Assembly (NCBI GenBank): GCA_021791345.1
Contig: JAJYWT010000123.1
Location: 1 to 20,271 of the forward strand
DNA from: a bacterium
GTDB taxonomy: Bacteria > Chloroflexota > Dormibacteria > UBA8260 > Bog-877
Length of the DNA: 20,271 nt
Direction of reading: 5' to 3'
The notes beneath the pieces were generated by a model. The model searched no databases, had not been told where the DNA came from, and was given only the letters and a program-made list of their open reading frames with translations. Below are positions 1 through 6,754 of this stretch, one piece after another (position 1 is the first letter of the stretch; each line of letters begins with the position of its first letter). Made by a program: the position numbers and the translations under genes.

Positions 1-684
1 GAGTTCCTGGGCGGCGCGCACGGCCGTGCGCACGATCGCGTCGGGACCGGGCGAGGCCGAGAGGCTGAGCCCCGCCTTGCCCAGCTGCTGAGATCGTGCC
101 AGCACGGTCTGGTGGCGATCGACCGCCGCCCGCAGCAGCTGCCCGACCGCGACCGCCAACACCAGGCCAGCCTCTCCGAGCAGGACCGGAAAGGCCAGCG
201 GCACCTGCCGGGGCCCAGGCCGGCTGAGCCACACCGCGGCCAGGTACGGCACCGAGTATCCGGCCACGACCACGCCGGCACCTCGGCGGGTGGCGTACAG
301 GGAGCGCATGGTGGCTCCGGTGCCCAGCACTCCCAGCGCATAGATGGGATTCCCCAGACCCTGGACGACCAGGAACAGCGCCGGCAGGTTGACCAGCTCC
401 ATGCCCCAATGGAAGCGGCCCAGGCGATAGCCGGTCACCCAGGCAACGCCGAGCCAGGCGCCGCCGCCCGCGCTCAGCAGCAATCGAAACTGGCCGCCCG
501 GGGGCAGCAGGGCTGCCACCCCGAGGGCGACCGCGAGCGCGAGCAGCGCCATGCCCAAGAAGGTCCAGCGGACCAATGAGAGCAGGTCCGCGGGTGGAGA
601 TAGGGCCAGGGCACCCCTGGTGGGCTTGGTCGCGCCGTGGAGGCCTTGCTTGATGGACGCGTCTCCAGATCTGGGCGGCGGCAT
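1..684 (-). CDS. Membrane sensor protein, N-terminal part (partial, runs off left edge)
   Basis: An open reading frame runs on the minus strand from an ATG at 684 to the window edge without a stop (228 codons). After a polar head of about 36 residues come roughly five or six hydrophobic segments (about residues 37-60, 67-88, 95-125, 136-153, 165-186). A polar stretch (187-203) then leads into AGLSLSASPGPDAIVRTAVR, which resembles the opening helix of a GAF domain. This plan (polytopic membrane sensor, linker, GAF) is usual for sensor histidine kinases and GGDEF/EAL proteins; the output domain is outside the window, so the class is open. It lies 101 bp downstream of an aldo/keto reductase on the same strand and could share its transcript. 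A GGAGGA ribosome-binding candidate is 12 nt upstream of the ATG and sits inside an inverted repeat. Coding is confident; sensor identity is inference. Confidence 0.72.
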   Translation of the reverse strand, partial: MPPPRSGDASIKQGLHGATKPTRGALALSPPADLLSLVRWTFLGMALLALAVALGVAALLPPGGQFRLLLSAGGGAWLGVAWVTGYRLGRFHWGMELVNLPALFLVVQGLGNPIYALGVLGTGATMRSLYATRRGAGVVVAGYSVPYLAAVWLSRPGPRQVPLAFPVLLGEAGLVLAVAVGQLLRAAVDRHQTVLARSQQLGKAGLSLSASPGPDAIVRTAVRAAQEL

Positions 685-686
685 GG

Positions 687-702
687 GGAGGATCCGTCCT
701 CC
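687..702 (-). promoter_or_regulatory. Inverted repeat overlapping the ribosome-binding site of the sensor gene
   Basis: GGAGGA, a 4-base loop and TCCTCC form a perfect 6-bp stem immediately before the ATG at 684. On the minus strand the first arm (697-702) is the only good Shine-Dalgarno candidate. If folded, the hairpin would hide it and lower translation. The symmetry is seen directly; the regulatory role is inference. Confidence 0.35.
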
Positions 703-785
703 AGCGGAAACTCTGCGCCCTGGCTGCCCGATTTCAGATCGCAGCCGTGCGACGGTGGGTGAACAAGCCGTCACCGGCCCGTTGG

Positions 786-1766
786 TCAGGTGGTCGGCGA
801 ACCGGCTCGGCGCACCAGGCCGCCCAGCATCTGGGTGGCGGCCCTGCCTCTGGAGAGCTGAAACAGGTCGGCCGCGCGTCTCAGCGCCAGGAGCTCGTCC
901 TCGGCGAGCTCGATGTCAGCCGCGGCGACATTGGCCTCGAGCTGCGCGATCGACTTCGCACCCGGAATCACGAGCACCCGGGGTTGGGCGATGAGGTACG
1001 CGAGCGCGATCTGAGCGGGGGTCGCGCCATGCCCGGCCGCGACCTCCCGCAGGCACTCCACCACGGGCTCTGCGGCGCGCAGGCCCTCGTCGGTGAAAAG
1101 CCAGTTGGTCCGGCGTACTCCGGCGGGCACCTGGCCCGGGCGATAGCGGCCACTGAGCGCCCCCTGCGCCAGGGGGCTGTAGGCGATCACGAGATGGCTG
1201 CTGCGGTTGGCGTAATCGAGCAGGTCACGCTCGGGTTTGCGCTGCAAGAGGTTGTACCGCACCTGATTCGAGATGATCGGGGAGCCCAGCATGCGCTCCG
1301 CCCGCCGCCACCGCGACAGGGTGAAGTTGCTGACCCCGACGTGGCGGCTCAGCCCCTCTCGAAGCACCCGCCGCAGGCCCGCCATCTGCGCCCCAAGAGG
1401 GATGACGGGATTCGGGAAATGCAGCTGATATAGATCCATCTCGGGGCGGTTCAGCCGTCCCAGGCTGCGCCGGCAGTGGGCCACGATGACATCCGGAAGC
1501 GGAAGCAGCGGCAGGTACTTGGAAGCCAGGAAGACGGGTTGGTCCCAACCTTCGAGGGCGGTGCCGACCAGAGCCTCACTGGCGCCGGAGCCATAGAGCT
1601 CGGCGGTGTCCAGCACCGTGACTCCCAACTCCAGAGCACGGTGGATGATGGCGAGGGAGTCCTTGGGGCCGAACTCCTCGCCGTATCCCCATCCGCGTTC
1701 CCCGAACTGCCAGCAGCCCAGGCCCACCACCGACAGCCGGGCACCGTCCAACTCCAGGTATCTCAC
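786..1766 (-). CDS. Aldo/keto reductase
   Basis: The 326-residue protein is an NAD(P)H-dependent oxidoreductase of the aldo/keto reductase superfamily, a TIM-barrel fold that reduces carbonyl substrates. The catalytic tetrad can be placed: Asp53 and Tyr58 in VLDTAELYG, Lys83 in ASKYLP and His116 in LYQLHFPNP. The C-terminal part carries the cofactor-side motif (VIPGAKSIAQLEANVAA). The reading frame extends upstream to 1994 but that stretch is low-complexity and lacks family similarity. GTG at 1766 begins the conserved RYLELDGARLSVVGLG strand. A CATACT box ends exactly 6 nt before this GTG, so a leaderless message is plausible; GGGAG directly abuts the start. It is divergent from a second aldo/keto reductase at 1997. 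The substrate cannot be told from sequence. Confidence 0.9.
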   Translation of the reverse strand: MRYLELDGARLSVVGLGCWQFGERGWGYGEEFGPKDSLAIIHRALELGVTVLDTAELYGSGASEALVGTALEGWDQPVFLASKYLPLLPLPDVIVAHCRRSLGRLNRPEMDLYQLHFPNPVIPLGAQMAGLRRVLREGLSRHVGVSNFTLSRWRRAERMLGSPIISNQVRYNLLQRKPERDLLDYANRSSHLVIAYSPLAQGALSGRYRPGQVPAGVRRTNWLFTDEGLRAAEPVVECLREVAAGHGATPAQIALAYLIAQPRVLVIPGAKSIAQLEANVAAADIELAEDELLALRRAADLFQLSRGRAATQMLGGLVRRAGSPTT

Positions 1767-1772
1767 CTCCCA

Positions 1773-1778
1773 AGTATG
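1773..1778 (-). promoter_or_regulatory. Possible -10 box for leaderless aldo/keto reductase mRNA
   Basis: CATACT on the minus strand ends 6 nt before the GTG at 1766, the spacing expected if transcription starts on the G of the start codon. No convincing -35 box is visible. Inference from spacing only. Confidence 0.35.
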
Positions 1779-1996
1779 GTCGGCCTCAGTCCTCGGGGGT
1801 TCTCTCGAGGTCGACTCAGCGCGACCATCTCCATGCCCCGGCGAGGGCCCGTCCCCGAGCCCACGCTGTCTGCGTGCCGGGTTGGCTGGCCGACCTCCTG
1901 GTGCCGGCATGGTCGTTGGCCCCCGGGACATTTGTTCGCATATGCCACAATGGCTGGGAACTGTTGGCGACCCCTCGCTCTGCTCGGGAGACATGC

Positions 1997-2968
1997 ATGG
2001 ACTACGTTCATCTCGGCCGCTCCGGTCTTCGCGTCAGCCCGCTCTGCCTGGGCACCATGAACTTCGGACCGCGGACCACCGAGGAGGAGGCCCACCGGAT
2101 CATGGACCACGCTCTGGAGCTGGGCATCAACTTCTTTGACACCGCCAACGCCTACGGGCGCGCCGTCCACTGGGGCCTCACCGAGGAGATCGTGGGCAAC
2201 TGGTTTGCCCAGGGTGGGGAGCGGCGGGAGAAGGTGGTCATCGCGACCAAGCTCTACGCCAGCAAGTCCGACTGGCCCAACGATGGGCGGCTTTCAGCCC
2301 GCCACATCAGGGCCGCCTGCGAGGCCTCGCTGAAGCGGATGCAGACCGATCACATCGACCTTTACCAGATGCACCACATCGACCGCGACACCCCCTGGGA
2401 GGAGATCTGGGAGGCCTTCGAGGTTCTGAGACAGCAGGGCAAGATCATCTACTCAGGCTCCTCCAACTTCGCCGGCTGGCACATCGCCCGGGCCCAGGAG
2501 CAGGCGCGGGCGCGGCACTACCTGGGGCTGATCAGTGAGCAGTCGCTCTACAACCTGCTGGCCCGGGACATCGAGCTGGAAGTCCTTCCGGCGTGCCGGG
2601 AGTACGGGCTCGGGGTGATTCCCTGGAGCCCGCTCGCCTCCGGCATCCTGGGCGGCGCGCTCGAGAAGCAGCAGGAGGGGCGACGCGCGGATCCCCAAAA
2701 CGTCGAGAGGGTGGAGCGGCACCGCTCCCAGCTGGAGGCGTATGAGAACCTCTGCCGACAGCTGGGGGAGAAGCCCGCGGACGTGGCCCTGGCCTGGCTC
2801 CTGCACCAGCCGGGGGTTGCCGCGCCCATCATCGGCCCCCGCACGATCGACCAGTTCCAGGGGGCGCTGCGGGCGCTGGAGATCCGCCTTGACCATGAGA
2901 CCCTGGCCAAGCTGGATGAGATCTTCCCCGGCCCGGGCGGCGCAGCTCCCGAGGCTTACGCCTGGTGA
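1997..2968 (+). CDS. Aldo/keto reductase
   Basis: The 323-residue protein is an aldo/keto reductase of the long actinobacterial-type group that starts MDYVHLGRSGLRVSPLCLGT. Tetrad residues are visible: Asp48 and Tyr53 (FFDTANAYG), Lys85 (IATKLYAS) and His126 (LYQMHHID). The motif GSSNFAGWHIARAQ and the C-terminal cofactor motif IIGPRTIDQFQGAL are also present. ATG at 1997 is preferred over upstream in-frame starts because the family begins there and GGGAG lies 6 nt upstream. It is divergent from the other aldo/keto reductase but not a close copy of it: lengths and inserts differ, so this is not a recent duplication. It converges on the MFS gene with 25 bp between stops. The substrate is unknown. 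Confidence 0.93.
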   Translation: MDYVHLGRSGLRVSPLCLGTMNFGPRTTEEEAHRIMDHALELGINFFDTANAYGRAVHWGLTEEIVGNWFAQGGERREKVVIATKLYASKSDWPNDGRLSARHIRAACEASLKRMQTDHIDLYQMHHIDRDTPWEEIWEAFEVLRQQGKIIYSGSSNFAGWHIARAQEQARARHYLGLISEQSLYNLLARDIELEVLPACREYGLGVIPWSPLASGILGGALEKQQEGRRADPQNVERVERHRSQLEAYENLCRQLGEKPADVALAWLLHQPGVAAPIIGPRTIDQFQGALRALEIRLDHETLAKLDEIFPGPGGAAPEAYAW

Positions 2969-2972
2969 CCCG

Positions 2973-3000
2973 GGGCTGACCATTCTGGGCGGATCAGCCC
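2973..3000. terminator. Possible bidirectional terminator hairpin between convergent genes
   Basis: GGGCTGA (2973-2979) and TCAGCCC (2994-3000) form a perfect 7-bp stem with a 14-base loop between the stops of the convergent reductase and MFS genes. The second arm overlaps the MFS stop codon. No T-tract follows on either strand, so intrinsic termination would be weak. Confidence 0.4.
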
Positions 3001-4193
3001 GCCATCGCTGGCTTTCGGTGTTGGCCCAGCAGGGCCACTGCCGCCATGACAGCCAGAGCCCCGGCCAGCTCGAGGGCGTGCCGGGGTCCGAGCGGCGCCA
3101 GCGCCAGTCCCCCGGCGACGGTTCCGGCGATCGCCGCACCTCTGCCGAAGGCCGAGTAGGCGGCGAAGGCGCGCCCCTGATCCTGCGAGCGTGCCCTGGT
3201 CTGGAGCAGCAGGCGCGCCGCAGTCGCCTCCAGGCCGTTGCCGGCCCCGCCCACCAGGTAGGCGGCGATGGCCCACCCGATGCTGGGGCTGGCCCCCGCG
3301 GCGGCGAGCCCTACGCCGGCGAGCAGGCCACCGGCGGCGATCATCCTCCAAAAGCTCTCCCCTGGCGCCCTCCCCCCAACCAGAGTCCCCGCGATCATCC
3401 CCGCTCCCCAGGCGGCCACCAGGCCTCCGTAGCCCAGGGCCCCGGCGTGGAGATCGCGGGTGGCGAGGAACACATCGATCACCACTCCCAGATTCACCGC
3501 CAGAATGACGCACGCGACCGGGGCCAGCATGTCCCTGAGCCTTCGGTCCGAGAGGAGCAGGCGGAAACCGGCCCAGGGGGCGTCTTGGGTCGAGTTGGGG
3601 CCGCGGCCAGGGCGTCTGGATCCGAGAGTCCCCATAGCCGAAGAACAGCCGAGGAACACAGCTGCGCCCAGAAGGAGGGTGCAGCGACTTCCCCAGGCGG
3701 CCACCAGGCCGGCTCCGGCCAACGGTCCGGTGGTGGCGCCAATCCACTGCGCCGCCTGTAGCAGCGCCAAGGGGCTGGTGCGCCCCGGGCGCCGACCCTG
3801 CTGAGGGATCGCCCCCAAGAGTGCGAATCCGGCGGCGCTCGCCACCGAGGCCGTGAGCCCCAGGACGCAGCCCAGACCGAGCACCGCGCCGACACCGGGA
3901 GTGAGCGCCAGCAGCCCCAGCAGCACCGCCTGCGCGGCCGTCACCATACGGATCAGCACGACCGTCTCGACCCGATCTATCACGAGCCCGACCCAGGGCG
4001 AGAGGACGATCGCGGGAACGGCCTGAGCCAGCCACAGGCCGGCCACAACCCATCCCGAGCCGGTTGCCGAAGTGAGCCGCAGGACCAGTGCCACCTCCGC
4101 CGCCGCCCCGGCTGCGGCTTCGGCCAGGGCGATGAGGTAGAGGCGGCGAAGATCCCCGCCGCCGTACGGGGTGAATAGCGAGCTGGAATGCAT
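2994..4193 (-). CDS. MFS transporter, probable drug/metabolite exporter
   Basis: The 399-residue, highly hydrophobic protein has about 12 membrane segments and a motif-A-like loop between the second and third segments (SPWVGLVIDRVE, where the classic motif is GxxxDR). The layout, with a polar central loop near residues 190-205 and a second half starting at AGFRLLLSDRRLRDML, matches the MFS_3 / EntS-like exporter group. Substrate and direction are inferred only. ATG at 4193 has GGAG 8 nt upstream. The 163-bp upstream gap holds a TATAAT box and two inverted repeats. It lies downstream of, and on the same strand as, a thioesterase gene, but the promoter-like gap suggests it can be transcribed separately. 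Confidence 0.88.
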   Translation of the reverse strand: MHSSSLFTPYGGGDLRRLYLIALAEAAAGAAAEVALVLRLTSATGSGWVVAGLWLAQAVPAIVLSPWVGLVIDRVETVVLIRMVTAAQAVLLGLLALTPGVGAVLGLGCVLGLTASVASAAGFALLGAIPQQGRRPGRTSPLALLQAAQWIGATTGPLAGAGLVAAWGSRCTLLLGAAVFLGCSSAMGTLGSRRPGRGPNSTQDAPWAGFRLLLSDRRLRDMLAPVACVILAVNLGVVIDVFLATRDLHAGALGYGGLVAAWGAGMIAGTLVGGRAPGESFWRMIAAGGLLAGVGLAAAGASPSIGWAIAAYLVGGAGNGLEATAARLLLQTRARSQDQGRAFAAYSAFGRGAAIAGTVAGGLALAPLGPRHALELAGALAVMAAVALLGQHRKPAMAG

Positions 4194-4256
4194 GAGAGCA
4201 GCTCCGTGAAGGAGGGATGCGGATGCGGCCGCACGCCAGAGCCACTCGACTCGACG

Positions 4257-4273
4257 GTCAACGGTTGGTTGAC
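4257..4273. promoter_or_regulatory. Operator-like palindrome upstream of the MFS gene
   Basis: GTCAAC-N5-GTTGAC is a perfect 6-bp inverted repeat in the MFS leader, 64 nt from the ATG. Its size and symmetry suit a dimeric repressor such as a TetR-type protein. No candidate regulator gene is adjacent. The palindrome is seen; binding is inferred. Confidence 0.4.
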
Positions 4274-4289
4274 ACCGCCGGAGGCGGTG
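4273..4289. repeat. Short GC hairpin abutting the MFS operator-like palindrome
   Basis: CACCGCC-gga-GGCGGTG is a perfect 7-bp stem with a 3-base loop sharing one base with the neighbouring palindrome. In the minus-strand transcript it would form a stable leader hairpin; it could also terminate read-through from the thioesterase gene, though no U-tract follows. Confidence 0.4.
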
Positions 4290-4327
4290 CCGAGCCGAGG
4301 TCGGGGCTGTCTCTACATGGAGCCCAG

Positions 4328-4333
4328 ATTATA
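4328..4333 (-). promoter_or_regulatory. Perfect TATAAT -10 box upstream of the MFS gene
   Basis: TATAAT on the minus strand lies 24 bases past the thioesterase stop and about 134 nt before the MFS start. It is notable in such GC-rich DNA. No good -35 box is seen at 16-18 nt. The resulting leader would contain both inverted repeats. Confidence 0.45.
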
Positions 4334-4356
4334 GGGCCGCGGGATCCGGCGAGCTG

Positions 4357-4899
4357 CTATCGGGGCCGCTTCAGGCTGCGTCGCTCAAGCGTCTGCTTGG
4401 TGGTCGCGGCGGCGAGGCCCACCAGCTCCGCGGGTACCGGCGCCGGCCGTCCATCCCGTAGGCGAATCCACACCCACTCGGTGAAGATCTCTGCCAGGAG
4501 CTGCGCGTCAGCCGCCCTCACGATGGTCGTGCGTCGCTGGCCCCGGGAGCCCCGCACGGCCTCCACCCGCACGGTGAGAACCAATTCGTCGCCATAGCGG
4601 GCGGGCAGGTGATAGTCGATCTCGTTGCGGCGGATGACCCATGCCCCGCCGTGGGCGCTGGCCCAGGCAGAGCCGAACCCGCTGCGCTCAGCGTGCCGCG
4701 CCGCGATCTCTTCAGCCCAGTTCAAGTAGACGGCGTTGTTCACATGCCCGTAGGAGTCGACCTCGTACTGGCGAACCGCCCAGCGGTCCGTGAAGACCAG
4801 GGGATCCTCGTCCCTGTCCCCATTATCGAGTTCGGCGCGGGCCAAGCACGGCGACGCCGAGGCGCCGAGCGCCCAGGCCGACCGCTTTCGTCTCCGCAA
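4357..4899 (-). CDS. Acyl-CoA thioesterase, hotdog fold (4HBT / YbgC-FadM type)
   Basis: The 180-residue frame contains the 4-hydroxybenzoyl-CoA thioesterase-type motif YEVDSYGHVNNAVYLNWAEE at about residues 45-64. Asp48 is the expected catalytic acid and GHVNN the conserved helix entry. The following pattern, including RNEIDYHLPARYGDELVLTV, is typical of acyl-CoA thioesterases that hydrolyse acyl-CoA or acyl-ACP in the cytoplasm. The domain starts near residue 37; residues 1-36 are poorly conserved and no ATG is available. TTG at 4899 is the longest start; TTG at 4845 is an alternative, and neither has a good ribosome-binding site. It is divergent from the MutS-like operon across 202 bp. The acyl substrate cannot be assigned. 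Confidence 0.82.
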   Translation of the reverse strand: MRRRKRSAWALGASASPCLARAELDNGDRDEDPLVFTDRWAVRQYEVDSYGHVNNAVYLNWAEEIAARHAERSGFGSAWASAHGGAWVIRRNEIDYHLPARYGDELVLTVRVEAVRGSRGQRRTTIVRAADAQLLAEIFTEWVWIRLRDGRPAPVPAELVGLAAATTKQTLERRSLKRPR

Positions 4900-5101
4900 G
4901 GAGCAGCCGTCTGGGGCGAGTGGGCGGGTGCGTCGGGCCTCGCATCATCAGCCGCTCGCGCACCCTGACGCACTGCGCTTAAGGCGGTGGCCGGTCCGGT
5001 GCGACAATCAGGGCACCAGCGCGATGAGGCCCGCGTATGCCGCCGCGATCGGCTAATGGCTTCTACCGATCCCTATCCTGGTCCGCGGTTCGGAGGCCGG
5101 C

Positions 5102-6754
5102 ATGGTCGGTGAACTTCCCCTCGACTCGACGCCACCCGTCGGGGAGGGCGCGATGAAGTCGGCGGTGACGGCCCCGAGGCCGGAGCCTGCCCCGAGTCAG
5201 CTGCCGCGTGACGACGCGGCCCCACCCCGGCTGAGCCTTCTCGAGGACCCGTCGCAGGCGTCGGATCCGGGCCGGTTGTCAGACCCCACGACCGCGAGCG
5301 ACCTCGGCCTGCTGCAGCTGGTGGAGGAGGTGGCGTCTTCGCATGAGGAGTGGGATCTGCATCCTCTGTTCCTGACCCGGGCCACATCCACAGCGACCAT
5401 CCGGTACCGTCAGGCGGTCTTTCGCGATCTGGAGGACGGGCGCGTCGCCACGGCGCTGACCTCCTTCTGCGCCGCCATGAGCGACTGCCGGGAGCTGCTG
5501 GCCCAGAGCCAGGGCGGGCACCATCAGCCTCAACAGGCGGCTTGGTTTCTGGCATCAGCCACCACCTACTTCGGCGCGGTCCAAGACCTCGCCGACGGGC
5601 TCCAGGGGCTGGACATACGGTCGTCCGGGCTGCGGCGATGCCGAAGCTTCCTGCAAGAGTTGACCCGCTCGGCTGCGTTCATCGAGTCCGCGCAGGCGGC
5701 CGCTGAAGTTCGGGCGCAGTTGGAGCAGGTGGAGTACGTGGTGGAGATCCTCGGCGCGCGGGTCACAGTCCGCCGCTTCACGGGGGAGGCCGACTACGGA
5801 GCTGAGTTGCAAAGCACGTTTGCGCGCTTTCGATCGGGAGCCTCCCGAAGTCATCTCTTTCAGCTGGGCGTGGCTCCGCAATTGAGCGGCGTCGAGGAGC
5901 GGATTCTCGATCTGGTCGCCCGCCTGTGCCCGCAGGCGTTCGCGGCGCTCTACGCATTCCAAGCCCGCCACCACAACTTCACCGACCCCACCGTGCTGGA
6001 GATTGATCGCCAGCTTCACTTCTACCTGGCCTACCGCGATTGGATCCAGCCTCTGCGACAGCTCGGTCTCGACTTCTGCTACCCAGAGGTGGAAGCTGGC
6101 ACCACATCCGAGCGGGCTGTGGGGGCCTTCGATCTCAGCCTCGCGGCGCAGCTCGCCAAGCGCGGGTTGAGCGTGGTCACCAACGACTTCGAACTGGTCG
6201 GTGATGAGCGTCTCCTAATCGTCTCCGGGCCGAACCAGGGGGGCAAGACGACCTTTGCCCGCAGCTTCGGTCAGATTCACCACCTGGCCGCGCTGGGCTG
6301 CCCGGTCCCGGGTCGGCGGGCCACCCTCCGGCTGTGCGATGAGCTGCTCACGCACTTTGAGAGGCAGGAAAGGCTGGAGGATCTCCGCGGGCGCCTGGAG
6401 GATGATCTGGTCCGAATGGCCGACATCATGGAGCGCGCCACCGCACACTCCGTCGTCATTCTCAACGAGACCTTCAGCTCTGCCAGCCTGGAAGACGGCC
6501 GCCGGCTGGGCCGAGCTGTGATCGAGGGGCTGGTCGCCCGAGGCGTGGTAGGGGTCTACGTGACCTTCATTGATGAGCTCGCGAGCATTGGTCCGGGCAC
6601 GGTCAGCATGGTGAGCCAGGTGGATCCCCAGGACCCTGCCGTGCGCACCTTCCGGCTGCTGCGCCAGCCTGCAAACGGCATCGTCCACGCGCTGGTGCTG
6701 GCAGAGCGACACGGTTTGACGTACCCCCAGCTGCGCCGCTCCCTCCGATGCTGA
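5102..6754 (+). CDS. MutS-like ATPase, subunit 1 (no mismatch-recognition domain)
   Basis: The 550-residue protein resembles the C-terminal half of MutS: a helical lever/core region (about 66-345) and a MutS-type ABC ATPase (about 350-545). The mismatch-reading domain I and connector domain of MutS1 are absent, as is a Smr nuclease domain. Walker A is GPNQGGKTT (376-384). The Walker B equivalent reads VVILNETF, with Asn455-Glu456 instead of Asp-Glu. The switch position (THY in MutS) is Thr488-Phe489, so the histidine is lost. Residues 1-60 are Pro/Ser/Asp-rich and look disordered. ATG 5102 has GGAGG 5 nt upstream; ATG 5153 also has a good site. The stop overlaps the start of a paralogous gene by 7 nt, implying co-translation. 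Its role (repair, recombination or other DNA transaction) is unknown. Confidence 0.85.
   Translation: MVGELPLDSTPPVGEGAMKSAVTAPRPEPAPSQLPRDDAAPPRLSLLEDPSQASDPGRLSDPTTASDLGLLQLVEEVASSHEEWDLHPLFLTRATSTATIRYRQAVFRDLEDGRVATALTSFCAAMSDCRELLAQSQGGHHQPQQAAWFLASATTYFGAVQDLADGLQGLDIRSSGLRRCRSFLQELTRSAAFIESAQAAAEVRAQLEQVEYVVEILGARVTVRRFTGEADYGAELQSTFARFRSGASRSHLFQLGVAPQLSGVEERILDLVARLCPQAFAALYAFQARHHNFTDPTVLEIDRQLHFYLAYRDWIQPLRQLGLDFCYPEVEAGTTSERAVGAFDLSLAAQLAKRGLSVVTNDFELVGDERLLIVSGPNQGGKTTFARSFGQIHHLAALGCPVPGRRATLRLCDELLTHFERQERLEDLRGRLEDDLVRMADIMERATAHSVVILNETFSSASLEDGRRLGRAVIEGLVARGVVGVYVTFIDELASIGPGTVSMVSQVDPQDPAVRTFRLLRQPANGIVHALVLAERHGLTYPQLRRSLRC

Noticed and set aside
112..994. Plus-strand open frames opposite the sensor gene (155 and 147 codons)
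   Set aside because: Their translations are Arg/Pro/Gln-rich with no recognisable motif; the minus strand carries a continuous membrane protein with a sensible helix pattern.
1767..1994. N-terminal extension of the first aldo/keto reductase (76 extra codons)
   Set aside because: Low-complexity residues without family similarity, overlapping the divergent promoter region; the conserved fold begins at the GTG at 1766.
2956..4245. Alternative 429-codon minus frame overlapping the MFS gene
   Set aside because: Gly/Arg-rich and hydrophilic; the neighbouring frame gives a clean 12-helix transporter.
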